From Thermogutta sp. (lineage in GTDB: Bacteria > Planctomycetota > Planctomycetia > Pirellulales > Thermoguttaceae), in the NCBI RefSeq assembly GCF_014359955.1, contig NZ_JACIYL010000087.1, positions 1 to 9,699 on the forward strand: a DNA stretch of 9,699 nt, written 5' to 3'. Below the pieces are notes generated by a model. The model was not told the DNA's origin, did not search any database, and was given only the letters and a program-made list of their open reading frames with translations. The position numbers were made by a program, and so were the translations under genes. Below are positions 1 through 5,661 of the stretch, one piece after another. Positions within the stretch are counted from its first letter, which is position 1. Every line of letters begins with the position of its first letter.

Positions 1-45
1 CGTGAAATGGCCCAAAACGGGCGAAGATAAGAGAACCAGCGACAT

Positions 46-74
46 TTGGATAAATACGTGCGACTGGCTAAGAT
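46..74 (+). promoter_or_regulatory. Weak candidate promoter upstream of the ATPase gene
   Basis: TTGGAT (46-51) and TAAGAT (69-74) are separated by 17 nt, the standard sigma-70 spacing. TAAGAT matches 4 of 6 positions of TATAAT, and TTGGAT matches only the first three positions of TTGACA. The location about 100 bp upstream of the first gene is reasonable. Planctomycete promoters are poorly defined and such matches arise often by chance, so this is only a candidate. Confidence 0.2.
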
Positions 75-84
75 AGAGTGTGGA

Positions 85-106
85 CCGGGAAGACAGATCT
101 TTCCGG
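85..106 (+). other. Strong stem-loop in the leader of the ATPase gene
   Basis: CCGGGAAGA (85-93) pairs with TCTTTCCGG (98-106) around a 4-nt CAGA loop, giving nine continuous pairs including one G-U. A run of five T lies at 119-123, about 12 nt past the stem, which is too far for a textbook intrinsic terminator. It could end an upstream transcript poorly, or act as a structured 5' untranslated leader for the ATPase gene. The pairing is seen directly; the role is inference. Confidence 0.45.
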
Positions 107-174
107 CCTGTGTGGGTGTTTTTGTCGGCTGTCAGGTCAACTCAAGGCGCATCGCAGGATAGCAGGAAAAGCGG

Positions 175-1890
175 ATGGCTCTTCGGCGGATTGGTCAAAT
201 TCTTGTGGACCTGGGCTTCATCACGGAATCCCAGCTTGAAATGCTCCTTGAGGAGCAGAAACAGCATAAAGGCGAGCTCCTGGGGCAGATTGCGATTCGG
301 ATGGGGCTGATCAACGATGACCAGCTTGCCCAGGCGCTGGCGGAACAGTTCAACCTGCCGGTAGTTCAGCTCAACGAACTCACCATCCCACCGGAGGTCC
401 TGAACCGCATCACCGAGCCGATGGCTCAGCTCTACAAAATCGTGCCTATTTCTTTTCATGATAACACATTGACGATCGCGATGTGCGAACCCCAGAAACT
501 GTCCGTGATCGACGAGTTGCGGAGTTTTTTGGGGTACGAGATCCGGCCGGTGGTCACCACCGAGCGTCAGATCGAACAAGCGCTGCAACGCTACTATTCG
601 GGGGCGGAAAGCATTGAGGGGATTATCGAGGAGTTGGAGAAAGACAGTGAGCTGGTCAAAGCGGCCCAGAGCTTGGAACAGGACGGCCCCATCGACCTGA
701 GCAGTGTGGAGGCCCTCGCGGAGAGTGCCCCGGTCCGGCGGCTCCTCAACATGGTGCTCCTCATGGCCATCAAGGAGCACGCCAGTGACCTGCACTTTGA
801 GCCGTTCGAGAACGAATTCCGGATCCGCATCCGCTCCGACGGTGTGCTCTACGAAATGGTTCCCCCGCCCCGGCATTTGGCGTTCGCCATCACCACGCGG
901 ATCAAAGTGATGGCCAACCTCGACATTGCCGAGCGTCGTCTGCCGCAGGACGGAAAAATCCGTCTCACGGTGGGTGGCCATCCCGTCGATTTACGGGTGA
1001 GCGTTCTGCCCACCATGTTCGGAGAGAGCTGCGTCCTTCGGGTTCTGGACAAGTCCGTGGTGATGCTCGACCTCAATCAGGTGGGGATGGACCCGACGAC
1101 GCTGGCGCAGTTCCGGGAAGTGATTCACCGGCCCCACGGGATCGTACTGGTGACCGGTCCCACCGGTTCGGGAAAGACGACCACGCTCTATGCAGCGCTC
1201 AACGAACTGAACACCATTGAAGACAAGATCATCACCACCGAAGACCCGGTGGAATACACGATCGACGGCCTCGTGCAGATTCCCATCGATCCGGACATCG
1301 GAAACACGTTCGCCAATCTGCTTCGCGCCATTTTGCGGCACGATCCGGATATCATTCTGGTGGGCGAGATCCGTGACCTGGAAACGGCGGAAATCGCCGT
1401 GCAGGCGGCGTTGACCGGGCACATGGTGTTCAGCACCCTGCACACCAACGACGCGCCCAGTTCGATTGCCCGACTCCGCGACATGGGCGTGCCGCCGTTC
1501 CTCATCACGGCCACCGTGGAAGCCATTCTCGCCCAACGGTTGGTTCGCAAGATCTGTCCGGAATGCCGGGAACTCACCGTGCCTAGCACAGAGGCCCTGG
1601 CAGACTTGGAAATGACGCCCGAGGACGTGGTTGGAAAGACGTTTTATCGCGGTCGCGGCTGTGCCAACTGCAACAATACCGGCTTTAAAGGCCGCACGGG
1701 TATTTTCGAACTGATGCCCATCACGGAGGAAATCCGTGAACTTATTCACCGGGGGGCCTCGACGGAAGAGCTCCGGGATGCGGCCATCCGCGCAGGCATG
1801 AAGACACTGCGTCAGGATGGCCTGGAAAAGATCTACCAGGGGATCACCACGGTGGAAGAGGTCGTCCGCGAAACGACCATTGAAGCGTGA
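175..1890 (+). CDS. gspE: GspE/PilB-family assembly ATPase with N-terminal MshEN domain
   Basis: Cytoplasmic hexameric ATPase that drives (pseudo)pilus assembly in type II secretion or type IV pilus systems. The N-terminus carries two MshEN motifs exactly 30 residues apart: RIGQILVDLGFI with L21, L25 and Q28 (residues 5-28), then LGQIAIRMGLI with L51, L55 and Q58 (36-58). In MshE this tandem motif binds cyclic di-GMP. The ATPase core has Walker A GPTGSGKTT (328-336), an Asp box around TTEDPVEY (354-361), Walker B DIILVGEIRD (392-401, E398 catalytic) and a His box TGHMVFSTLHTND (414-426). The zinc-binding tetracysteine motif is complete: C461/C464 and C496/C499. At 571 aa it is full length for PilB/GspE. 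The ATG is preceded by AGGA (164-167) and places the first MshEN motif right at the N-terminus. The partner platform gene follows. GspE and PilB cannot be told apart reliably here; the MshEN motifs lean to the PilB/MshE type. No PilT-type retraction ATPase is adjacent. Confidence 0.95.
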   Translation: MALRRIGQILVDLGFITESQLEMLLEEQKQHKGELLGQIAIRMGLINDDQLAQALAEQFNLPVVQLNELTIPPEVLNRITEPMAQLYKIVPISFHDNTLTIAMCEPQKLSVIDELRSFLGYEIRPVVTTERQIEQALQRYYSGAESIEGIIEELEKDSELVKAAQSLEQDGPIDLSSVEALAESAPVRRLLNMVLLMAIKEHASDLHFEPFENEFRIRIRSDGVLYEMVPPPRHLAFAITTRIKVMANLDIAERRLPQDGKIRLTVGGHPVDLRVSVLPTMFGESCVLRVLDKSVVMLDLNQVGMDPTTLAQFREVIHRPHGIVLVTGPTGSGKTTTLYAALNELNTIEDKIITTEDPVEYTIDGLVQIPIDPDIGNTFANLLRAILRHDPDIILVGEIRDLETAEIAVQAALTGHMVFSTLHTNDAPSSIARLRDMGVPPFLITATVEAILAQRLVRKICPECRELTVPSTEALADLEMTPEDVVGKTFYRGRGCANCNNTGFKGRTGIFELMPITEEIRELIHRGASTEELRDAAIRAGMKTLRQDGLEKIYQGITTVEEVVRETTIEA

Positions 1891-1984
1891 TCAATGCCTA
1901 TTTTGTGGCTTGAGCATCATCCGACTGAGCGGCAGCGAATAATAGAAAGGCAAGCGGTTCGGAAAGAGTGGGATCGGCTGAGTC

Positions 1985-2015
1985 GGGCGAGGTGACACAT
2001 CCGGTGTCCCTGCCC
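1985..2015 (+). other. Bulged hairpin between the ATPase and platform genes
   Basis: GACAC (1994-1998) pairs with GTGTC (2004-2008) around a 5-nt loop. The stem extends outward through GG/CC (1991-1992 with 2009-2010) and GGGCG/TGCCC (1985-1989 with 2011-2015, one G-U), with single-base bulges at 1990 and 1993, giving about 12 pairs. It ends 8 nt before the ribosome binding site GAGGA (2024-2028) of the platform gene and has no T run. It may affect mRNA stability, processing or the relative output of the two genes. The rest of the 145-bp gap shows no gene. Confidence 0.4.
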
Positions 2016-2035
2016 CGCAGTGTGAGGACCAGGCC

Positions 2036-3370
2036 ATGCCGAAGTTCCAGTTCGAAGCCATGGACGCCACCGGACAGGAGATCCGGGACGTCATTGAGGC
2101 GGCAACCCAGGAGGAAGCCGAACAGACGATCCGCCAGATGGGGTATTACATCACGCGGATCGCCCCACAGAAGGAAAAAAAGGAAAAGACCGCCAAAGCG
2201 AAATCGCGGAAGACGTTTTCCATTGGCCGGGTCAACGCCAAGACACTGACCACGTTCACCAAGCAACTCTCGGTGCTGCAGGACGCTGGGTTGCCGATTT
2301 TGCGAAGCCTGAAGATTCTCGAGGCCCAGGCCAAGCCCTCCCTCTTTGGAAGCCTCAAGAACTGTCTCATCGACGTCATCGAGGAGATCGAGGGTGGGGC
2401 GACGCTCTCCGAGGCCATGGCCAAGGCCCCCAAGGCGTTCGACCGGCTGTACGTCAACATGGTCAAGGCCGGTGAGGCCGGTGGTGCTTTGGAAGTCATC
2501 CTTCGCCGTCTCGCGGAATTTCAGGAACGGTCACTCTGGTTGAAGCGGAAGGTCAAAGGCGCGCTTGTGTATCCGATCGCCGTGATCGTGTTCGCGTGCC
2601 TCATCCTGACCTTCATCATGATCAAGATCGTGCCTCAGTTCCAGAAAATCTTCGAGGAATTTGAGACCGACCTTCCCGTCCCCACGCAAATCCTCATCAA
2701 CGTGTCTCAGACGATCATCCACTGGTGGTTTCTGCTGCCGGGGATTCCGCTCGGCATCTGGTTGTTTATCAAGTTGATGAACATGTTCCCGTACTGTCGC
2801 TTCGGATGGGACCTGTTCAAATTGCGGCTGCCGATCTTCGGCCAGCTCGTGGAAAAGAACATCATCGCGCGAACCACGCGGACGCTGGGCACCCTGGTGG
2901 CCAGCGGTGTGCCCATCCTCGAGGCCCTGACAATCACGCGGGACACCGCCACCAATGCGGTGTTTGAGCGGCTGTACCAACGGGTGCTGGATGCGATTCG
3001 GGAAGGTGAAACGATCGCCAAGCCACTCAAGGACAATTCACGTCCCGGCTTCCATCCCGTCACGGCGTTCTGGTTCTTTTTCTTCCTGGGTGGACCGATC
3101 GGCTTGCTCCTGTACCTCACCCGGTGGAACAACCCCATCATGGAAGACATCGCCATCAATATGGTGGACGTGGGTGAGGAGACGGGCGAGCTCGACACAA
3201 TGCTGTACAAGATCGCAGACAACTACGACGAGGAAGTGGCGATCATCACCGAAAGCCTCCTCAGCCTGTTTGAACCGGTGCTGATCATCGTGCTGGGATG
3301 CATGGTGGGATTTATCGTGATCGCCCTCTTCCTGCCGTTGATCGCACTGATTCAAAAACTGTCCGGTTGA
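2036..3370 (+). CDS. gspF: GspF/PilC-family inner-membrane platform protein
   Basis: Polytopic inner-membrane protein that couples the assembly ATPase to pseudopilin addition. It begins with the usual N-terminal segment (FQFEAMDATGQEIRDVIEA) and has two T2SF domains. Domain 1 runs from about residue 70 (FTKQLSVLQDAGLPIL, 74-89) and includes KAGEAGGALE (144 onward). Domain 2 runs from about 275 (RTLGTLVASGVPILEAL, 282-298) and includes VGEETGELD (379 onward). Membrane segments are near 178-196, 229-246 and 415-436. Unusually, domain 2 contains an extra stretch of about 35 residues (about 334-370) with a hydrophobic run FWFFFFLGGPIGLLLYL (345-361), where typical homologues pass directly from a PL..S-type segment to the VGEETG motif. 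The flanks stay in frame and well conserved, so a sequencing frameshift is unlikely. At 444 aa it is longer than the common 400-410. The ATG follows GAGGA (2024-2028) at 7 nt. It probably shares a transcript with the upstream ATPase gene. Confidence 0.94.
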   Translation: MPKFQFEAMDATGQEIRDVIEAATQEEAEQTIRQMGYYITRIAPQKEKKEKTAKAKSRKTFSIGRVNAKTLTTFTKQLSVLQDAGLPILRSLKILEAQAKPSLFGSLKNCLIDVIEEIEGGATLSEAMAKAPKAFDRLYVNMVKAGEAGGALEVILRRLAEFQERSLWLKRKVKGALVYPIAVIVFACLILTFIMIKIVPQFQKIFEEFETDLPVPTQILINVSQTIIHWWFLLPGIPLGIWLFIKLMNMFPYCRFGWDLFKLRLPIFGQLVEKNIIARTTRTLGTLVASGVPILEALTITRDTATNAVFERLYQRVLDAIREGETIAKPLKDNSRPGFHPVTAFWFFFFLGGPIGLLLYLTRWNNPIMEDIAINMVDVGEETGELDTMLYKIADNYDEEVAIITESLLSLFEPVLIIVLGCMVGFIVIALFLPLIALIQKLSG

Positions 3371-3377
3371 GAAACAG

Positions 3378-3396
3378 GGTCTTCGGGAAGAAGACC
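3378..3396 (+). other. Stem-loop just after the platform gene stop codon
   Basis: GGTCTTC (3378-3384) is perfectly complementary to GAAGACC (3390-3396), with a 5-nt GGGAA loop. It starts 7 nt after the stop codon of the platform gene. No T run follows, so it is not a canonical intrinsic terminator. A 3'-end stabilising or processing hairpin is possible. Confidence 0.4.
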
Positions 3397-3436
3397 GGCA
3401 CGGAGGGACGACTCATCGGGCCAGCCAGCAACCGAT

Positions 3437-3456
3437 GGTGCCTGGGCAAGGGCACC
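3437..3456 (+). other. GC-rich stem-loop followed by a short T run
   Basis: GGTGCC (3437-3442) pairs with GGCACC (3451-3456), with a possible seventh T-G pair inside. TTTC follows directly. The T run is short, so at best this is a weak terminator or part of a folded untranslated RNA. Confidence 0.3.
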
Positions 3457-3617
3457 TTTCAGGTCGGGAGATTGTGTTCACTTGTGCAACACAGGCGTCT
3501 CGCTGGTGCGTGGGAAAAAGTTCTGCCCTTTAGCCCAACAGGGTCAGCTTCCCAGGACGATCCCCCACCGGGAGCGCTCGATGGTTATCCGCTTGTTTCG
3601 TCAATTGCAAAGAACCG

Positions 3618-3648
3618 GCGCAATCACGCCTCGTGATGGCGCGTTTTT
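3618..3648 (+). terminator. Intrinsic (rho-independent) terminator
   Basis: GCGC (3618-3621) and ATCACG (3623-3628) pair with CGTGAT (3632-3637) and GCGC (3639-3642) around a 3-nt CCT loop, giving ten pairs with one internal A/G mismatch. The stem is followed by G and five T (3644-3648). The reverse strand has no T run after the stem, so it reads in the + direction. It probably ends the ATPase-platform transcript and separates it from the pseudopilin genes. Confidence 0.65.
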
Positions 3649-3682
3649 GGCGACATAGACCGCCTGGTAAGGCAAGCCCCTT

Positions 3683-3688
3683 TACAAT
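3683..3688 (+). promoter_or_regulatory. Candidate -10 box of the pseudopilin operon
   Basis: TACAAT matches TATAAT at 5 of 6 positions. It lies 35 bp downstream of the intrinsic terminator and about 42 bp upstream of the first pseudopilin ATG. No good -35 hexamer sits at 16-18 nt upstream (TAGACC at 3656-3661 would need a 21-nt spacer), so the call rests on position and the -10 alone. Confidence 0.3.
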
Positions 3689-3730
3689 GATCGTGGAGAC
3701 CAGACAGGCACGAAACTCGGGAGATCGGTT

Positions 3731-4690
3731 ATGAACGGCGTAGAAATGGTGAGAATCCCCCCTCGGCCGGAGCATCGCCGGAAAAACAGGGGTTTCACCC
3801 TGGTTGAGTTGCTCACGGTCATTGTGATTATCGGGATTTTGATAGCGCTCATCTCGGCGGCCACCATCACAGCCCGTGCCAGGGCCCGCGAGGCGGCCAT
3901 CTATACCCAGATCAAACAACTGGAAGCCGCCCTCATGGAATACAAGAACCAGTTCGGTGAGTTTCCTCCCGATTTTTCGGGTCCCAACCGCAATTTGGAC
4001 ATTGAACGCCACATCCGGCGGCGATGGCCGAGATTCAGGGTGGATACCTCGGATCCCACCGTCATCAATTCGCCCACCCCGCTCTACGAGACGCTGAAGA
4101 AGCGGCTTGCCAGCGAGTACAACATCGATCTGGACGCGCTCGATGCCCGCAGCGCCCTCGTCTTCTGGCTGGGGGGTTTGCCCGATATCAAGCCGGGCGA
4201 TCCCTTCCTGCAACCGGGGAGCGTTTACAAGCCGGTGGGATTCCACGCGGATGAGGCCAATCCCATCCAGCGTGGCGAGCCGCGAGCAGGCAGCCTCTTT
4301 GAATTCGATCCAACGAAAATCGCCTGGACGGGATCACCCATCTCCGTCATGACCTACGTTCCTGACACCCGCATCGTCTCCGATTCCAACCAGCCGCCGA
4401 GCGTGGTCTATTTTCGTTCCGAGCGAGCCCCCGACGGCACCCGCACGTATGCAACCAAAGTCAACCTCATTCCTCTTGGCTGCGTGCCCTATCGAGTGAG
4501 TACAAGCGAAAACTGGCGGAATCCGGATTCGTTCCAGCTCATCCATCCAGGGCTGGATGGCGATTACGGTGGTCCGCGGCAGCCTGACCCAACCACCTGG
4601 CCGATCAGCGACAATGGCGTCAACTTCACTAAAGGTGACTACGATAACATCACGAATTTCGCCACCCGGCTGGAGAATGAAATCAAATGA
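3731..4690 (+). CDS. gspG: GspG-like major-type pseudopilin (planctomycete-style, enlarged)
   Basis: Pseudopilin exported with a class III signal sequence and cleaved by a prepilin peptidase before joining the pseudopilus. The leader is 21 residues and Arg-rich, ending NRG; cleavage is predicted between G21 and F22, followed by FTLVELLTVIVIIGILIALI with the conserved Glu at mature position 5 (E26). The amphipathic helix continues to LEAALMEYKNQFGEFPPD, a typical GspG sequence. The C-terminus has IHPGLDGDYG (271-280) and YDNITNF (304-310), which resemble the AGxDGxxG...DDI.NF ending of GspG, the region that binds calcium in characterised homologues. At 319 aa it is more than twice the usual size (about 140); the middle (ALVFWLGGLPD, GFHADEANPI, FEFD) is a family-specific insert that I recall from planctomycete sequences. 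The start ATG has GGGAG 7 nt upstream; an in-frame ATG at 3746 has a weaker site. It is first in its operon and overlaps the next gene by 4 nt. Confidence 0.85.
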   Translation: MNGVEMVRIPPRPEHRRKNRGFTLVELLTVIVIIGILIALISAATITARARAREAAIYTQIKQLEAALMEYKNQFGEFPPDFSGPNRNLDIERHIRRRWPRFRVDTSDPTVINSPTPLYETLKKRLASEYNIDLDALDARSALVFWLGGLPDIKPGDPFLQPGSVYKPVGFHADEANPIQRGEPRAGSLFEFDPTKIAWTGSPISVMTYVPDTRIVSDSNQPPSVVYFRSERAPDGTRTYATKVNLIPLGCVPYRVSTSENWRNPDSFQLIHPGLDGDYGGPRQPDPTTWPISDNGVNFTKGDYDNITNFATRLENEIK

Positions 4691-5661
4691 CGGGGAAGAC
4701 GTACACCACAATCCGGTCTCTCCTCGGGCGAAGGCGGCGGTCCTTCACGCTGGCGGAGCTGATCGTCACCATCGTGATCATCAGCATTTTGATGGGGATC
4801 ACCTGGGGAGCGATTCTCCGCGTGCGGCAGCAAGGTCGCGTGGCCAAAACCAAGGCCACGATCGCCAAGATCAACCAGATCATCATGGAGCGCTACGACT
4901 CCTATCGCACCCGCCGGGTTCCCGTTGACACCCGCGGGCTGCCTCCTCTGGTGGCGGCCAAATTCCGTCTCTGGGCCATCCGCTGCATCATGGCCTGGGA
5001 AATGCCGGATCGGCTGAGCGACGTCACCTGGCCAGCCAACGATCCCAATAACCTGACCCCGGCCGATGAAAATCTCCCCATTTCGCTCACGCTGACTTTG
5101 CCCAACGGGCAACCGGTCACCCGCTCGATGACGCGAACAGCTCTCGCCAGGCGGTATTTTCGTCGCTTCCTCCAGAAGATGCCGAGCGGTCAGCACTCGC
5201 CGGCGGAACTGCTTTATCTGATCGTGACGGAAGGGTCGCCGGGCAGCCGGGAACTCTTCGCGGAAAACGAGATTGCGGACACCGACGGGGACGGCTATTT
5301 CGAGTTTGTGGACGGCTGGGGCCATCCCATCTATTTCATCCGCTGTCCGGTGGCTTTTCCCGACTCCGATATCCAGCTCAGCCCCACGGCGAGTGCCGAG
5401 GAAAAGCAGGCCGACCACGATCCGTTTGATCCGCTCCGTGTCGATCCGGGAGCCTGGCGGGTGGTCCCGCTCATTTATTCCGCTGGTCCAGACGGGTTTT
5501 ACGGATTGGACCTTCAGGGCCAGCTTGGATATTTCGCCAACTGGGATAAATGGTACACGCTTCCCGTGGGAGCACCCGCCGACGATCCCAACAATCCGGA
5601 TGACTACCTCGGGTGCCATCAGGACAACATTCACAACCACCGTGCGGAGACCATGCCATGA
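4687..5661 (+). CDS. Second GspG-like pseudopilin, with Ser at the cleavage site
   Basis: A pseudopilin of the same general plan as its upstream neighbour, 324 aa. The leader of 19 residues ends RRRRS, then FTLAELIVTIVIISILMGI with Glu at mature position 5 (E24). The residue before the predicted cut is Ser19 (codon TCC), not the usual Gly. After the helix come an EF-hand-like loop DTDGDGYFEFVD (198-209), VDGWGHPIYF (208-217, like the D-WG-P-Y element of GspG), and a C-terminus with SAGPDGFYGLD (265-275) and QDNIHNH (312-318), again GspG-like. The ATG overlaps the previous stop as ATGA and GGAG (4672-4675) lies 11 nt upstream, so translation is likely coupled. It could be a GspG paralogue or a minor pseudopilin with a GspG fold; the major subunit cannot be assigned from sequence alone. 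Confidence 0.8.
   Translation: MTGKTYTTIRSLLGRRRRSFTLAELIVTIVIISILMGITWGAILRVRQQGRVAKTKATIAKINQIIMERYDSYRTRRVPVDTRGLPPLVAAKFRLWAIRCIMAWEMPDRLSDVTWPANDPNNLTPADENLPISLTLTLPNGQPVTRSMTRTALARRYFRRFLQKMPSGQHSPAELLYLIVTEGSPGSRELFAENEIADTDGDGYFEFVDGWGHPIYFIRCPVAFPDSDIQLSPTASAEEKQADHDPFDPLRVDPGAWRVVPLIYSAGPDGFYGLDLQGQLGYFANWDKWYTLPVGAPADDPNNPDDYLGCHQDNIHNHRAETMP
5646..5649 (+). promoter_or_regulatory. Ribosome binding site that fixes the GspH-like start
   Basis: GGAG lies 8 nt before the ATG at 5658. That ATG forms an ATGA overlap with the previous stop codon, the same arrangement as at the junction before. The in-frame ATG at 5613 would add 15 residues, overlap the previous gene by 49 nt and make an unusually long leader, so 5658 is preferred. 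Confidence 0.65.

Larger units (their letters stand above)
3371..3730 (+). other. 360-bp non-coding region: hairpins, terminator, candidate promoter
   Basis: I see no credible gene in this stretch between the platform gene and the first pseudopilin gene. It contains at least four inverted repeats, all read on the + strand: 3378-3396 (7-bp stem), 3437-3456 (6-bp GC-rich stem followed by TTTC), 3473-3493 (TGTGTT/AACACA, 6-bp stem, 9-nt loop) and the intrinsic terminator at 3618-3648. A TACAAT box (3683-3688) and a ribosome binding site, GGGAG (3719-3723, 7 nt before the ATG), lead into the pseudopilin gene. About 250 nt of transcript would lie between the platform stop codon and the terminator, enough for a structured 3' untranslated region or a small RNA. 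That last possibility is inference. Confidence 0.6.

Noticed and set aside
1..76. Possible 3' end of an upstream gene (frame 2 open to TAG at 74-76)
   Set aside because: Only about 24 codons are visible and they show no recognisable sequence, so it cannot be supported.
991..1749. Long antisense frame (252 codons) opposite the ATPase gene
   Set aside because: It lies wholly opposite a clearly identified ATPase and its translation has no recognisable motif; GC-rich coding DNA yields such frames by chance.
1910..1943. Possible promoter before the platform gene (TTGAGC and AATAAT)
   Set aside because: AATAAT is a good -10 match, but the spacer is 22 nt and no hexamer at normal spacing fits.
3420..3530. 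Possible c-di-GMP (GEMM) riboswitch around GGGCAAGGGCACC
   Set aside because: Tempting because of the MshEN domain, but the conserved GGGACGCAAAG-type core and the tetraloop-receptor elements are absent.
3298..3636. Possible 112-codon gene across the end of the platform gene and the non-coding region
   Set aside because: It overlaps the last transmembrane helix of the platform gene, has no ribosome binding site, ends inside the terminator stem and shows no motif.
4639..5640. Long antisense frame (333 codons) opposite the second pseudopilin
   Set aside because: The sense strand has a full pseudopilin with signal sequence and coupled start; the antisense translation is low-complexity Arg/His/Gly-rich.
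5613..5657. Upstream ATG for the GspH-like gene
   Set aside because: It would give a 36-residue leader and a 49-nt overlap with the previous gene; the ATG at 5658 has a ribosome binding site and an ATGA overlap.
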